45,923 nt of DNA from Clostridiales bacterium (lineage in GTDB: Bacteria > Bacillota > Clostridia > Clostridiales > Oxobacteraceae): the NCBI GenBank assembly GCA_030016385.1, contig JASEJN010000022.1, positions 1 through 45,923 on the forward strand, in the 5' to 3' direction. The notes under the pieces are model-generated. The model searched no databases. It saw only the letters and a list, made by a program, of their open reading frames with translations, and was not told the DNA's origin. Made by a program: the position numbers and the translations under genes. Shown piece by piece: positions 25,651-35,857 of the stretch; the stretch's first letter is position 1, and the number at the start of each line of letters is the position of its first letter.

Positions 25651-25686
25651 AAATTGGAGATCTGTAAAATTACAAATCTCCAATTT
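25651..25686. terminator. Hairpin after the Lpl-type binding-protein gene
   Basis: AAATTGGAGAT (25651-25661) pairs with ATCTCCAATTT (25676-25686), with an inner TGTAA/TTACA stem. A T run follows on the plus strand; on the minus strand it is TTTCTGGTT. It lies 6 nt after the gene's stop codon and separates high-level binding-protein expression from the downstream oxidoreductase. Confidence 0.75.
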
Positions 25687-25692
25687 TTTTAC

Positions 25693-27291
25693 TTATTTTA
25701 CACTATTCCATCTATCATAACCAGTTTGATATATCGATAGAACTTTGTCCAAATTCATCTTCTTTATATTTTTCACATATTCATCCCATTCACTCATAGG
25801 TATATTGCCCGATATGAATTTGCCTTCCATTTGAGCGACATAAGTATTAAGGTCTGTCTCAAGTGCTGTTAACTGTTTCTGCTCATCCGGTTTGAAACGT
25901 ATCTGTGGAAATATTTCTTTAAATGAAGGTTCATATTTTTCAGCAACTTCCTTCCTTATGAAAGCATTAAGAGGATCCTTCTGTTTCTCAGCAAAATCTT
26001 TAGACCATATTTCAGGAGTACCTGTACCACAATTTGGTGTAGCAGTTGCACGCCATTCTTCAGGATTTGCCTTCCCTTCAGGAGTTATTCTTTCCCACTG
26101 GCGTTCTCCATTTACATCAACCCATTTCCAGTGTTTCCCTTCTATACCATTATGGAACAATATGCTACCTTCTTCTGTATATAAATAATCAACCCATATT
26201 ATAGATGCTTCAGGATATTTATTTTTATTTGTAATCGCGAATGCTGTTACAGTTGCCTCTGGATTTTTCGGCCACATTTTTTGACTATTCACACTGCTTG
26301 TCAGTGGAGGTAATGCAGGATATTTATCATTATCTTCAGCTTTTACAGTAAGGAATGGACCCGCATTGGCAAATAATCCCACTCTCTCCTGATTACCTTT
26401 AGCGGTCATCTGCTGTGATGTCTGAGAAAATGTTTCATTATCTAAAAGACCTTCTTTATATAATTTATTCATGTATGTCAAGTATTCTTTATATCCCTGC
26501 TCTATTGGAACAAATATTACTTTGCCATTTTTTACTGCTTCTCTGCTATCAACAAAACCGAATGCGCTTAGTATGCCACTCCTGATATCGTCAAGCTTAA
26601 CAGACGACATGGGTATTTCGTCTGATTTACCGTTTTTATTAGGATCATCTTCTTTAAAAACTTTTAAAACATTATATAGTTCATCTACATTTGAAGGCAT
26701 TTTCAGTCCCACATTATTAAGCCATTCCTGATTAATCCACATTTTTACGGTAAGATTCATAGGTAAATCCGTACCGCTTGGAAGTGAATAGATATGATTA
26801 TCAGCACAAGTAATGCTCTTTCTAATGTTGGGAAATTTATTAAATATGTTTTCGATATCAGGTGCATATTTTTTAATTAGATCTTCTATAGGAACCAATG
26901 TTCCTTGTGAGCCATAAGTTGCCTCATCATCAGGGTTAATAGAATCTCTCCCGAAAAATATATCTGGAAGTTCGCCGCTTGCAAAAGCAAGATTCTTTTT
27001 CTCCTGATAGCTTTCCGCAGGCGGAGTGTCAAATTCAAAATGTATGTTAGTCTTTTTTTCCATTTCTTTAAAAACATCCATTTGATCCCATGGAGCCTGT
27101 ATAGATGCCTTTGGTCCCATGATTTTTAATGTTATTTTATTATTTACAATTGGAAAACCTGTTAAATTAAGATTCTCTGCTGCTTTCTTATCATCGCTTT
27201 GATTTGAATTTGTCTGTTTTCTACTTTCACAACCTGAAAGCGTGCTAAGTATCAGCATTAAAGCAATTACCATAGATAGTATTTTTTTCAT
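25693..27291 (-). CDS. Extracellular solute-binding lipoprotein (LplA-like, carbohydrate)
   Basis: 532 aa lipoprotein with lipobox LSGC (Cys 21). It captures the substrate outside the membrane and delivers it to the two permeases encoded just upstream. Large size and the segments NIHFEFDTPPAESYQEKKNLAFASGELPDIF and WVDYLYTEEGSILFHNGIEGKHW match the LplA-like family 1 binding proteins for oligosaccharides or uronides in Firmicutes. The ATPase is not encoded here; such systems normally use a shared MsmX-type ATPase. RBS GGAGGG. Confidence 0.88.
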   Translation of the reverse strand: MKKILSMVIALMLILSTLSGCESRKQTNSNQSDDKKAAENLNLTGFPIVNNKITLKIMGPKASIQAPWDQMDVFKEMEKKTNIHFEFDTPPAESYQEKKNLAFASGELPDIFFGRDSINPDDEATYGSQGTLVPIEDLIKKYAPDIENIFNKFPNIRKSITCADNHIYSLPSGTDLPMNLTVKMWINQEWLNNVGLKMPSNVDELYNVLKVFKEDDPNKNGKSDEIPMSSVKLDDIRSGILSAFGFVDSREAVKNGKVIFVPIEQGYKEYLTYMNKLYKEGLLDNETFSQTSQQMTAKGNQERVGLFANAGPFLTVKAEDNDKYPALPPLTSSVNSQKMWPKNPEATVTAFAITNKNKYPEASIIWVDYLYTEEGSILFHNGIEGKHWKWVDVNGERQWERITPEGKANPEEWRATATPNCGTGTPEIWSKDFAEKQKDPLNAFIRKEVAEKYEPSFKEIFPQIRFKPDEQKQLTALETDLNTYVAQMEGKFISGNIPMSEWDEYVKNIKKMNLDKVLSIYQTGYDRWNSVK

Positions 27292-27434
27292 TTTTACCCT
27301 CCATAATTTTAATAGTTAATTTCCTGCCATCAGACCGCTTAATAATTATTGAAAACATACATTTAACTGAGTTTAAATCTTTTCCTCTATTATCCAGTTA
27401 TCCTTGCATGCGCTCCCTATCTCCACCAATTTAC

Positions 27435-28328
27435 TTATCCCTTTATTGCTCCCACCATAATCCCATGTACAAAATATTTTTGCAAAAATGGATAGATAAT
27501 CAATACAGGAATTGTTGAAACTATTATAACTGCATATTTTATAATATCAGCAAGCTTTGCCTGCTCGGCCATAGCTACCATATTATCTCCATTCATCATC
27601 ATCTGTGCGCTCATTTCTTGTTGTATAAGTATTTCCCTTAATATAAGTTGCAATGGAAAAAGTCGCCGGTTACTTAGATATATTAATGCATTAAAGAATG
27701 CATTCCAGTAACCAACTCCATAGAATAGTGTCATGACAGCAATTATTGGCGTTGATAGTGGCAATATTATGTTAATAAATATATACATATTGGAACATCC
27801 ATCTATCATGGATGCCTCTTGTAATTCTTTAGGAATACTGTTTTGAAAATATGTCTTAACAATTATTAAATTCCACACACTAAAGGAACCAGGTATAATC
27901 ATAGACCATATTTTATTAATAAATCCCAATCTTTTCACTAAAAGATATGTAGGTATCAATCCTCCACTGAAAAACATAGTAATTGTGTATATAGTCATAA
28001 AAATATTTCTACCTGGTAAATCCTTTCTTGAAAGCGGATATGCACAAGTAAATGTAAGGAACAAACTTATCATTGTCCCGATTAATGTATAGAATATCGT
28101 ATTTCTATATCCAACCCATATATCTGCATATTGGAATACTCTCTTAAACCCTTCGAATGTTATCCCTTTTGGGAGCAGCCACATTTTACCTTGGTTTACC
28201 AATATAGGATCACTTATGGATGCACTAATCACATAAATCAAGGGATACAATACAACCATCAGAACAGCTATAAGAAAAAAATCATTAACAAAATTAAATA
28301 TTCTATCCATTTTTGTTTCTCTTATCAT
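27435..28328 (-). CDS. Carbohydrate ABC importer permease, LplC-like
   Basis: 297 aa with six predicted membrane helices. The ABC-binding loop is EELQEASMIDGCSNMYIFINIILPLSTP (EAA motif variant), and the C-terminus YPFLQKYFVHGIMVGAIKG is the hallmark of LplC/YtcP proteins. Partner of the LplB-like permease encoded 15 nt upstream. Forms a CUT1-type importer with the binding protein at 25693-27291. Confidence 0.92.
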   Translation of the reverse strand: MIRETKMDRIFNFVNDFFLIAVLMVVLYPLIYVISASISDPILVNQGKMWLLPKGITFEGFKRVFQYADIWVGYRNTIFYTLIGTMISLFLTFTCAYPLSRKDLPGRNIFMTIYTITMFFSGGLIPTYLLVKRLGFINKIWSMIIPGSFSVWNLIIVKTYFQNSIPKELQEASMIDGCSNMYIFINIILPLSTPIIAVMTLFYGVGYWNAFFNALIYLSNRRLFPLQLILREILIQQEMSAQMMMNGDNMVAMAEQAKLADIIKYAVIIVSTIPVLIIYPFLQKYFVHGIMVGAIKG

Positions 28329-28343
28329 GTTAGAGATCCCCCT

Positions 28344-29300
28344 TTACCATAAGCTAGTTTCTCCGATTTTTCTTGTAATACTATTGACAATTACGAGCAA
28401 GAAGCAATTTATTACTGAGTTAAACAGCCCCACTGCTGATGAAAAACTATACTGCGCTTGTAAAAGCCCACTTCTGTAAACATACGTGGATATTACATCT
28501 GATGCTTCCATATTCAACTGATTCTGCATTAAAAATACTTTTTCAAAGCCTACATTCATAATTGACCCTGATCTTAAAATCAAAAGTATAACTATCGTTG
28601 GCAAAATTCCTGGAATATTAATATACCATATTCTTTGAAGCCTTGTAGCACCATCCATTAAGGCCGCTTCGTGAAGCTGCGGATCTATACCAGCAAGAGC
28701 TGCCAGATATATGATAGAGCCCCATCCGGCGCCTTGCCATACACCTGTAAAAACGTAAATAGTTTTAAACCATTCAGGTTTTTGCATAAAAGCAATAGGC
28801 TCTCCGCCTAAAAATTTTATCAATGTATTTAAAATACCGCTTGTAGGTGATAAAAAGGCGAGTATTATACCAACCATTACAACTGTTGATATAAAATGTG
28901 GAGCATATGTTACAGTCTGTACCAACTTTTTAAAAAAATTACTCTTAACTTCATTCAACATCAATGCCAAAATAATCGGAATCGGGAATCCTACTATAAG
29001 CGAATAAAGGCTTATGCCAAGTGTATTTTTTATAAGAGTCCAAAAATAATATGAATTAAAGAATCTTTTTAGATGTTCAAATCCAACCCATGGGCTTCCC
29101 CATATTCCTTTAGTAGGTATAAAATCCTTAAATGCTATCTGCAAACCGTATAATGGATAGTAATGGAAAATAATGACATAAATGAATGATGGCAACAGCA
29201 ATAAATATAAGTCATAATTATAGAGTATCTTATTTAAAACCTTGTGAATCCTTCTTGTATTTCTTTTTACATATATATCCGGCTTTGTTTTAGCAAACAT
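28344..29300 (-). CDS. Carbohydrate ABC importer permease, LplB-like
   Basis: 318 aa. The N-terminal LLLLPSFIYVIIFHYYPLYGLQIAFKDF and the loop QLHEAALMDGATRLQRIWYINIPGILPT are typical of LplB. Six membrane helices are expected. First gene of the set lplB-lplC-binding protein-oxidoreductase-AraC. The promoter probably lies in 29301-29450, where I see no clear consensus and no gene. The RBS is a run of Gs (GGGGGGGA). Confidence 0.92.
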   Translation of the reverse strand: MFAKTKPDIYVKRNTRRIHKVLNKILYNYDLYLLLLPSFIYVIIFHYYPLYGLQIAFKDFIPTKGIWGSPWVGFEHLKRFFNSYYFWTLIKNTLGISLYSLIVGFPIPIILALMLNEVKSNFFKKLVQTVTYAPHFISTVVMVGIILAFLSPTSGILNTLIKFLGGEPIAFMQKPEWFKTIYVFTGVWQGAGWGSIIYLAALAGIDPQLHEAALMDGATRLQRIWYINIPGILPTIVILLILRSGSIMNVGFEKVFLMQNQLNMEASDVISTYVYRSGLLQAQYSFSSAVGLFNSVINCFLLVIVNSITRKIGETSLW

Positions 29301-29453
29301 TTCTTGTCCCCCCCATAGCTGATTTAAAAAGATAATAGCAATAAACTGTATATTTGTAAATTTGTCATTTTTGCTGCAATATGTAATTTTTTACGTTAGC
29401 TGAATAATACTTTAATTGCAAGCCTGTAGGCTCTTGATGAAAAGATCAAAACA

Positions 29454-29500
29454 AAAAATATAAAAACTACAGCATAAAAAGCTGTAGTTTTTATATTTTT
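29454..29500 (-). terminator. Terminator of the Opp-type operon
   Basis: A 20-bp perfect stem (29454-29473 with 29481-29500), loop ATAAAAA, with its GC-rich top CTACAGC/GCTGTAG and A/T-rich base. Being symmetrical with A and T runs at the base, it could act in both directions. Confidence 0.85.
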
Positions 29501-29530
29501 AACTCTATTGCTATTTAACTATCTGGGTTC

Positions 29531-30349
29531 TCATGCAGTTGTTGTCAGATCCCATTTTTCATAAATCTTGGGGACATCGCCTATCAGCCTTTTCGTATAA
29601 GGCTCTTTCGGATTTAGTATGACATCCTCTGCGCTGCCATGTTCTACAAACTTCCCGTTTTCCATTATATATACGACATCGGATACATAATATGCAAGAC
29701 CGATATCATGAGTAATGAATACAATAGTCATGTCATTCTCATCGCGTAATTTCAAGAGCATATCCAGTATGGTCGCTCTCGAGCATGCATCTACCATTGA
29801 CGTAGGCTCATCTGCAATTAAGATCTGAGGCTTTAAGAGAAAAATCCTTGCAATCATAAGGCGCTGCATCTGTCCGCCCGATAGCTCGAATGGATATTTA
29901 TTGGTAAGCTCCTCAAATTTTAAATTTACAAAGCTGCAGGCCTCTGTCATAAGCTCAATCTTCTTCTCTTTTGGCAAGTGCTTCCCGCCTCTCATATTTA
30001 TGCAGTCCAAAAGTACGGAATCTATCTTATAAAACATATTAAATGATGAGAACGGATCCTGAAATACGGCCTGTATTCCTCTCCAGTAATTCTCTTTCTT
30101 TTTATGGGTCGATATATCCCTTATCTTCCCGTTGAAGTATATCACACCTTCCGTTACGCTGATAAGCCCTAATATCATCTTGGCCAACGTGGTTTTGCCG
30201 CTCCCGCTTTTTCCCACGATGGATATAACCTCTCCCTTGTGGAATTCAAAATCGACATGGTCTACAGCCACGGTCTTAATTTTATAATTTCCAAATATCT
30301 TGGTAAGGCCTTTCCCGCTTAAGCAAGGAATCATTTTTGTATTATTCAT
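29531..30349 (-). CDS. ABC transporter ATPase, OppF/DppF-like
   Basis: 272 aa. Walker [11 protein letters not shown], signature [12 protein letters not shown], Walker [10 protein letters not shown] and H-loop FITHD are all present. Hydrolyses ATP for import together with the OppD-like ATPase upstream, which it overlaps by 8 nt. Slightly shorter than typical OppF and without the C-terminal cysteine-rich extension. Last gene of the Opp-type set. Confidence 0.92.
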   Translation of the reverse strand: MNNTKMIPCLSGKGLTKIFGNYKIKTVAVDHVDFEFHKGEVISIVGKSGSGKTTLAKMILGLISVTEGVIYFNGKIRDISTHKKKENYWRGIQAVFQDPFSSFNMFYKIDSVLLDCINMRGGKHLPKEKKIELMTEACSFVNLKFEELTNKYPFELSGGQMQRLMIARIFLLKPQILIADEPTSMVDACSRATILDMLLKLRDENDMTIVFITHDIGLAYYVSDVVYIMENGKFVEHGSAEDVILNPKEPYTKRLIGDVPKIYEKWDLTTTA

Positions 30350-31349
30350 GCCTATACATCTCCTTAAGCTCCTCTATCGAATAAACACAGCGATACATTC
30401 TGCCGTTGCCAAATTTTCTTTCCGAAACTTTCTGCTTTCCGCACTCCTCTTTTGCATACCTGCAGCGTTCTTTAAATCTGCAGCCTACCGGAGGGTGTTT
30501 TAAATTCGGAGGGGTTCCGGGAATTGCAGTAAGCTTTCTATTCTTTATGCCCGCTTCAGGAACTATGATTGAACCCATAAGACCTTTGGAGTATGGATGC
30601 ATGGGGTCAAATACCATCTCACGGGCGGTCCCCTTTTCTACCATCTGTCCTGCATACATAACCATAATATCGTCGGTCACATTATAAAGCAGAGGAAGCT
30701 CATGAGTAATAAAAATCATCGATTTTATCAATCCCTTTTCCATTAGGCTCCTCAACATTTTGATAACCATTTTTTGGGAAGTGACATCCAGTGCAGACGA
30801 TGGTTCATCTGCAATAAGAACTTTAGGCGAAAGGATAGTTGAAATCGCAATAACTGTACGCTGCTTCATGCCTCCCGATAATTCCACTGGATATTTTTGC
30901 AGTACTTCAGAAGGCAGACCCAAAAGTTCGAATCTTTCCCTCGCAAGATCATGGATATCCCCTTTTGCAGCCTTTGGGTTATGGGCGTGAATAACATCTT
31001 CAATAAAGCTTATTATTTTCTGGGTTGGGTTTAATGCGTTCATGGCTGCCTGTGGAATATATGAAATTTCACTTCCTAAAATCTGTCTTCGTATATCGTC
31101 CGGCTTCATACTGGAGATATTCCTTCCATCTATGATAATATCCCCGCTGATGTAATGGAGCGGCGCGAAATAATATCCCATCAGGCTAAGTGCCAACGTG
31201 GATTTGCCGCATCCGGATTCGCCCGCTATGCCAAGCGATTTCCCTTCTTCTATTTTAAAAGAAACGTTATCAACTGCATAGACATCTTCTCTTTGCCTCG
31301 TTATATATTTTGTATTTAGATTGTTTACTTCCAACATTATCTTCCCCAT
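30342..31349 (-). CDS. ABC transporter ATPase, OppD/DppD-like
   Basis: 335 aa. Walker [11 protein letters not shown], signature [12 protein letters not shown] and Walker [12 protein letters not shown] are intact. The C-terminal oligopeptide-transporter extension ends [17 protein letters not shown], the cysteine pattern that binds a [4Fe-4S] cluster in related ATPases. Pairs with the OppF-like subunit. Starts 10 nt after the OppC-like permease. Confidence 0.93.
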   Translation of the reverse strand: MGKIMLEVNNLNTKYITRQREDVYAVDNVSFKIEEGKSLGIAGESGCGKSTLALSLMGYYFAPLHYISGDIIIDGRNISSMKPDDIRRQILGSEISYIPQAAMNALNPTQKIISFIEDVIHAHNPKAAKGDIHDLARERFELLGLPSEVLQKYPVELSGGMKQRTVIAISTILSPKVLIADEPSSALDVTSQKMVIKMLRSLMEKGLIKSMIFITHELPLLYNVTDDIMVMYAGQMVEKGTAREMVFDPMHPYSKGLMGSIIVPEAGIKNRKLTAIPGTPPNLKHPPVGCRFKERCRYAKEECGKQKVSERKFGNGRMYRCVYSIEELKEMYRHE

Positions 31350-31359
31350 AAGCCGCTCC

Positions 31360-32601
31360 TTAATCTCTTAATTGTGGATTGAATACCTGATCAAGCCCTG
31401 TATTCATCAAATTAAGTGAAAATGATATTAAAGTGATCGCCAGAATAACCGGTAGAAATGCCCACCATGCCCCGCTAAGAGGCGCCTTGTACGCCATGGC
31501 CCAGTTCATCATAAGCCCGAGTGTTGAAACTTTTGTTGTGGCCGGACCAAGTCCCAGCATGGAAAGCTGCGCCTCGGAAAGAATTCCTGATGATATCTGA
31601 AGAATAAATGCCATAACCACATAGGAAGCTACATACGGCAATATATCTGTCAAAATAATCCTGGGAAGGCTGTGCCCTGATAATTTTGAAAGATTGACAT
31701 GGTCACGGTTTCTTAAGGACATAACCTGGGAACGCACGGATCTTGTAGTCCATGGCCATGAAGTCAAACCGATGATGGATGCTGTCAGCATAACCCCCCT
31801 TGCTTTTTCACCTACGCTGAACGATATTAAAACTAAAAGGATAAATGATGGAATAACTGTAAATATGTTTGTAACGAACATGATAAAATCGTCTAATGTT
31901 CCTCCCACATATCCCGCAAGCAGCCCCAGTATCAATCCGATAAGCGTAGCTATGGTGCCTGCAACCAGCCCGATTTTTAATGATGTACCCATGGCTGCTA
32001 CAAGTTCTGTCAGTTCATCCCTTCCAAAATTATCGGTCCCCAGAATAAATGTCTTTTTATTTAAAATATCTTTAATGTTGGCAAAAGCTTGTGAATCAAG
32101 GGGAGACTTTGACTCCAACTCTCCCTTGTCATTTTTGGTTGCTATATATACATCATCATTGCTGATTAATTGATTTATCCTGTTATTAAGTCTTACATAC
32201 TGCTGTTTCTCAGCAGCAAGTAATCCTGTTTGGGGAGAATCCGGATTATAATTTTCTTCCCATAGATTAACAAGAGCTGCCACATCATTGACATTGATTT
32301 CGGATTTTTTTACATTCCCAAATTTGATAAGCCAGTCGGCCATATTTTTTCTATCTGCATCTGATATGGAATTCAATTTCGCTGAAGCTGTATTTATCTT
32401 TAAAGTATATTTATTTGTCTGCACGGTATCTTTTACGGATACATACGTTCCCGGTTTATAGAATAGTCCACCCACCATCTCCAGCGGATCTGCCCTTACA
32501 AACAGAGGATAGAATATAATTGTAAACAGCATCACTACAAAAATTACAAACCCAGCAATAAATTTTGGAGAATGAAATACTTGCCTTAGCATATTTTTCA
32601 T
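31360..32601 (-). CDS. ABC transporter permease, OppC-like, with large extracytoplasmic insert
   Basis: 413 aa, over 100 longer than ordinary OppC. A first membrane helix (about residues 15-36) is followed by roughly 160 residues predicted outside the membrane (from [16 protein letters not shown] to the [14 protein letters not shown] junction). Then comes the normal permease core with [16 protein letters not shown] and the ATPase-contact loop around [23 protein letters not shown]. Inserts of this kind are seen in Opp-type importers found with sugar-degradation genes. This supports an oligosaccharide rather than peptide substrate, but it is not proof. Confidence 0.9.
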   Translation of the reverse strand: MKNMLRQVFHSPKFIAGFVIFVVMLFTIIFYPLFVRADPLEMVGGLFYKPGTYVSVKDTVQTNKYTLKINTASAKLNSISDADRKNMADWLIKFGNVKKSEINVNDVAALVNLWEENYNPDSPQTGLLAAEKQQYVRLNNRINQLISNDDVYIATKNDKGELESKSPLDSQAFANIKDILNKKTFILGTDNFGRDELTELVAAMGTSLKIGLVAGTIATLIGLILGLLAGYVGGTLDDFIMFVTNIFTVIPSFILLVLISFSVGEKARGVMLTASIIGLTSWPWTTRSVRSQVMSLRNRDHVNLSKLSGHSLPRIILTDILPYVASYVVMAFILQISSGILSEAQLSMLGLGPATTKVSTLGLMMNWAMAYKAPLSGAWWAFLPVILAITLISFSLNLMNTGLDQVFNPQLRD

Positions 32602-32697
32602 AATATCAACTCCTTTTCTCGTAAGCGCAGGACAGCTTAAAACGCTCTATCTACTAAGAGCTATACGTTAAAGATAAATTAATCCTGACATACATTA

Positions 32698-33702
32698 TCA
32701 GTCCTGCTGCACTGCCTTGACTCTTGGATCGATAAAACCATAAAGTATCTCAACAGCTAAGTTTGCGATAAGCACCATTATGGTGATAATCAGCGTACAT
32801 CCCGATATAACCGGATAATCCCTTCCGGTTATGGCCGCCAGAAGTGTAGTGCCAAGGCCAGGATAGCTGAAAATAATCTCAGCTACCAATGCGCCGCCTA
32901 CCATGGTTCCCAGCGATAATGCAAGTCCGGTAATCTGAGGAAGCATTGCATTCCTAAAAACATATTTTACGACCTTGCTATCCTTGATGCCAAGAAAGCG
33001 GCTGTATTTGACATAATCCGCATCGAGTTCATAAATCGACATGGAACGCATTCCAATAGCCTGCCCTCCAATTGTAATAAGTACAATGGACCAGAATGGA
33101 AGCTGATAATGATAGATAACCGAGCCGATGAACTGCAGGCTCATGTTAGGGTTCATATTATATCCATATCCCAGCGATGTAGGGAACCATTTTAAATGAA
33201 CTCCGAAGAAAAATAGCAATAGAATGGCCATTCCAAATGCCGGCATATTGCTTAAGAATAAAAAAGCCGGCAGTACGCCCTTGTCCCAGCCTTTCCTTAT
33301 ATATGCCGCCACAGCGCCTAAAAGGTTGCCCAGAAACCAGCCTACTAAAATTGCAGGCAGCTGCAGGGCTATTGTCCATCCTATGGATTTTGCCAGTATA
33401 TCCGATACGGTTCTTGGATAATAAATAAATGAAACGCCAAAGTCCCCTTTGAATATATTTACAATATAATGGAAAAACTGCACATACAAAGGCTTGTCTA
33501 TTCCGAAAGTTTTCACGTAATTTTCATAAACCCTTTGTACGGCTGTCTGGTCCGTGATGCCAACCGCAGTTCTTGCCGCAATGGCTGATACCGGATTGCC
33601 CGGCATCAAGCGGGGCAGAAGAAAGTTTAAAATTACTGCGACAATAAGAGTCAACACATACCATATTATCTTCTTAGAATAGTATTTTCTATAAACATTC
33701 AA
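32698..33702 (-). CDS. ABC transporter permease, OppB-like
   Basis: 334 aa, six membrane helices. Typical OppB marks are [16 protein letters not shown] near the N-terminus, the [16 protein letters not shown] block and the C-terminal [24 protein letters not shown]. The ATPase-contact loop reads [30 protein letters not shown]. It lies 137 nt downstream of the binding-protein gene; hairpins occupy the gap. Confidence 0.93.
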   Translation of the reverse strand: MNVYRKYYSKKIIWYVLTLIVAVILNFLLPRLMPGNPVSAIAARTAVGITDQTAVQRVYENYVKTFGIDKPLYVQFFHYIVNIFKGDFGVSFIYYPRTVSDILAKSIGWTIALQLPAILVGWFLGNLLGAVAAYIRKGWDKGVLPAFLFLSNMPAFGMAILLLFFFGVHLKWFPTSLGYGYNMNPNMSLQFIGSVIYHYQLPFWSIVLITIGGQAIGMRSMSIYELDADYVKYSRFLGIKDSKVVKYVFRNAMLPQITGLALSLGTMVGGALVAEIIFSYPGLGTTLLAAITGRDYPVISGCTLIITIMVLIANLAVEILYGFIDPRVKAVQQD

Positions 33703-33756
33703 TGCGTCATCACCTCTATATAGTAATGTTCCTGTTTTACCAAGGCATTTTATTCA

Positions 33757-33812
33757 AAAATCAAATGAAAAACTAGCCATGTTTTTCATTTGATTTTATG
33801 AAAGCATGGCTA
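33757..33812 (-). promoter_or_regulatory. Overlapping hairpins between binding protein and OppB genes
   Basis: AAAATCAAATGAAAAA (33757-33772) pairs perfectly with TTTTTCATTTGATTTT (33782-33797). TAGCCATG (33774-33781), inside that loop, also pairs with CATGGCTA (33805-33812). The two stems cannot easily form together, so alternative folds are possible. A T tract follows the longer stem on the minus strand, so partial termination behind the binding-protein gene is likely. Confidence 0.6.
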
Positions 33813-33839
33813 ATTTTTCAAACATAATATGCAGGCAGT

Positions 33840-35690
33840 TTATTTACCGCTTACTAATTTAATCGAGTACAATCCTGCAATACCATAACCATCCGTTAAA
33901 TCATATGGAGGTATCTCAACACCCTTATCGGATTTTAAGCCCTTCTGCGGATAATTCGTCCATACAGTTTCATTAACCGTATAGAATAATTCAGGTCTGT
34001 ACATCAATGAGAATGACGGCACCTGAGTCAAATAAATCTTTGATAACTCCGTATACTCTGATTTAAGTTTTGCCTGATCCGTCTCATGAGGGATTAATGA
34101 TAAAAGCTCATCCGCCCTCTTATCAGAAAATCCGCCAAAGTTTCCTATCATCTGGGTCTTCATTGAGTTATATGAACTTGATAATAAACCATATGCACGC
34201 GTCCAAGGATTGGAAATACCTGCTGCCGATGGACTCCACATGGCTATATCAAAGTGCTGGTTCGACAGATCATCATAGAATGTGTTTGCATCCGGGAAAT
34301 AAGTCTGGATATCGATACCTATTTTCTTTCCGGCTGCTGCCACTATTTCAAGGGAAGCATTCCAGTCTGACCACCCCTGAGGGCATTCGGCCTTGAATGA
34401 AAGTTTCTGTCCTTTGTATTCACGGATTCCATCGTTATCCGTATCTTTTATGCCCGCATCGTCCAGAAGCTTCTTGGCACCTTCGACATCATTTCCAGCC
34501 CACTGCACGCTCTTTAATGCGCTCTGGTCCACCAATTTCTGCTCTGCATCCGATGGATTCATTAAACTGCGCGGTACATCCTTAAATGACGGAGAGTATC
34601 CGCTCATGGCCGATTTAATAATCTGGTCATAATCGACTGCAAGGGCAATTGCCTTGCGCACTGCAACCTGATCGAGCCCCGGTTTCTCCAAGTTATAAAA
34701 AGCAGTCGGCATTGTAGCCGCTACATAATATGGAAGCTCCGGAAGGTAAGTCGATATCTTTCCACCCGACATCATACTTTGTACATCGCTTATAAACTGC
34801 TGGGAAACGTCAACCTCGCCGGCCTTGAATGCCGTATCTCCGGAAGCATTGTCTTTGAATATGTTATGGCCGATATATTTGGGAACCGGAAGTTTGCCCC
34901 ACATTGATGCCGCCTTGCCCCAGTAATTATCGTCCCTTTGAAATACAACCTTTTGATCATTTGCGATATAGGGTTTATATGGTCCCGATGCCACTAAATC
35001 CTCCATCTTGTCTGTCTTTATCTTGGTAGCATCATTATTGTTCCTTGCTTCAACTTTCTGAATATATGCTTTCTGAAGCACATACATCTTTGGCAAATAT
35101 TCCAAAACCTTCAGTGGATTAATCGCCTGTCCTGAACTGTTTAATTTTGCTGTAATCACTACTGTGGAAGGATCCTGCGCTTTTATGCTTTCGATATATC
35201 CCTTGTAATCTAAGCCAGCCGCAGTTTCATATTTTACATTTACATCAAATGTGTAAGCCACATCATCCGCAGTAACTGCAGTCCCATCGCTCCACTTTGC
35301 ATCCTTGTTAATCTTAACCGTAAGCGTCGTATGGGCATCATTCCATACAGGATCCCCATCTGCTAACAGCGGATACAACTTGCCATCCAGCATGTTGTAC
35401 ATATAAAGCGTTTCATAGATTAGCGTCCTGGCTGAATCCTTCTGCCCAACGCCCATGGCATTGTTTGAATTACTTGATAAGGGATTCCAGTCATTTATAG
35501 CTCCCCACTGCTGTCCATTAAAATAAAGTGTTTCATTTCTGGGAGTCGAGTTTTTATCCTCTGTTTTTGTGCCTTTATCTTTTGTGTTTGTATCTACGGT
35601 ATTTTTATTTTTACCGCATCCGGCAGCCAGCGTTGCAATCATTGCTGCCACCACTAAAAATACACAAAACTTTTTTAAATGATTGTTCAT
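33840..35690 (-). CDS. Family 5 extracellular solute-binding lipoprotein (Opp-type importer)
   Basis: 616 aa from the ATG at 35690, chosen because GGAGGG stands eight bases upstream; an in-frame extension to 35723 lacks a site. Lipobox LAAGC with Cys 25, then a Thr/Lys/Asp-rich linker. The mature start ETLYFNGQQWGAINDWNPLSS and the KWSDGTAVTADDVAYTFD block belong to the OppA/DppA-like family 5. The QQWGAINDWNPL start resembles members that bind beta-linked oligosaccharides in Thermotoga and clostridia. That reading is an inference from memory and needs a database search. Confidence 0.88.
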   Translation of the reverse strand: MNNHLKKFCVFLVVAAMIATLAAGCGKNKNTVDTNTKDKGTKTEDKNSTPRNETLYFNGQQWGAINDWNPLSSNSNNAMGVGQKDSARTLIYETLYMYNMLDGKLYPLLADGDPVWNDAHTTLTVKINKDAKWSDGTAVTADDVAYTFDVNVKYETAAGLDYKGYIESIKAQDPSTVVITAKLNSSGQAINPLKVLEYLPKMYVLQKAYIQKVEARNNNDATKIKTDKMEDLVASGPYKPYIANDQKVVFQRDDNYWGKAASMWGKLPVPKYIGHNIFKDNASGDTAFKAGEVDVSQQFISDVQSMMSGGKISTYLPELPYYVAATMPTAFYNLEKPGLDQVAVRKAIALAVDYDQIIKSAMSGYSPSFKDVPRSLMNPSDAEQKLVDQSALKSVQWAGNDVEGAKKLLDDAGIKDTDNDGIREYKGQKLSFKAECPQGWSDWNASLEIVAAAGKKIGIDIQTYFPDANTFYDDLSNQHFDIAMWSPSAAGISNPWTRAYGLLSSSYNSMKTQMIGNFGGFSDKRADELLSLIPHETDQAKLKSEYTELSKIYLTQVPSFSLMYRPELFYTVNETVWTNYPQKGLKSDKGVEIPPYDLTDGYGIAGLYSIKLVSGK

Positions 35691-35744
35691 TCTAGAAACC
35701 CTCCAATTATAATTATTTTGCAAGATAATTCTACCAGCAACTTA

Positions 35745-35777
35745 ATTATAATCCGATTATTGAATATTTTCAATAAT
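35745..35777 (-). promoter_or_regulatory. Promoter and operator-like palindrome of the Opp-type operon
   Basis: TTGAAA (35768-35773) and TATAAT (35745-35750) on the minus strand are 17 nt apart. A perfect inverted repeat ATTATTGAA-TATT-TTCAATAAT (35756-35777) covers the -35 box and part of the spacer, where a bound repressor would block polymerase. It gives a leader of about 45 nt. Confidence 0.6.
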
Positions 35778-35857
35778 ATTTCAGACAGTTCAGATAGTTT
35801 GAAAATTTTGCTCTTTACTGAAAACTGTTGTCAATTATGCTCAAATAAAGTCTAAAT

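Noticed and set aside
32602..32697. Intergenic gap between the two Opp-type permease genes
   Set aside because: Examined for hairpins and small frames; nothing convincing.
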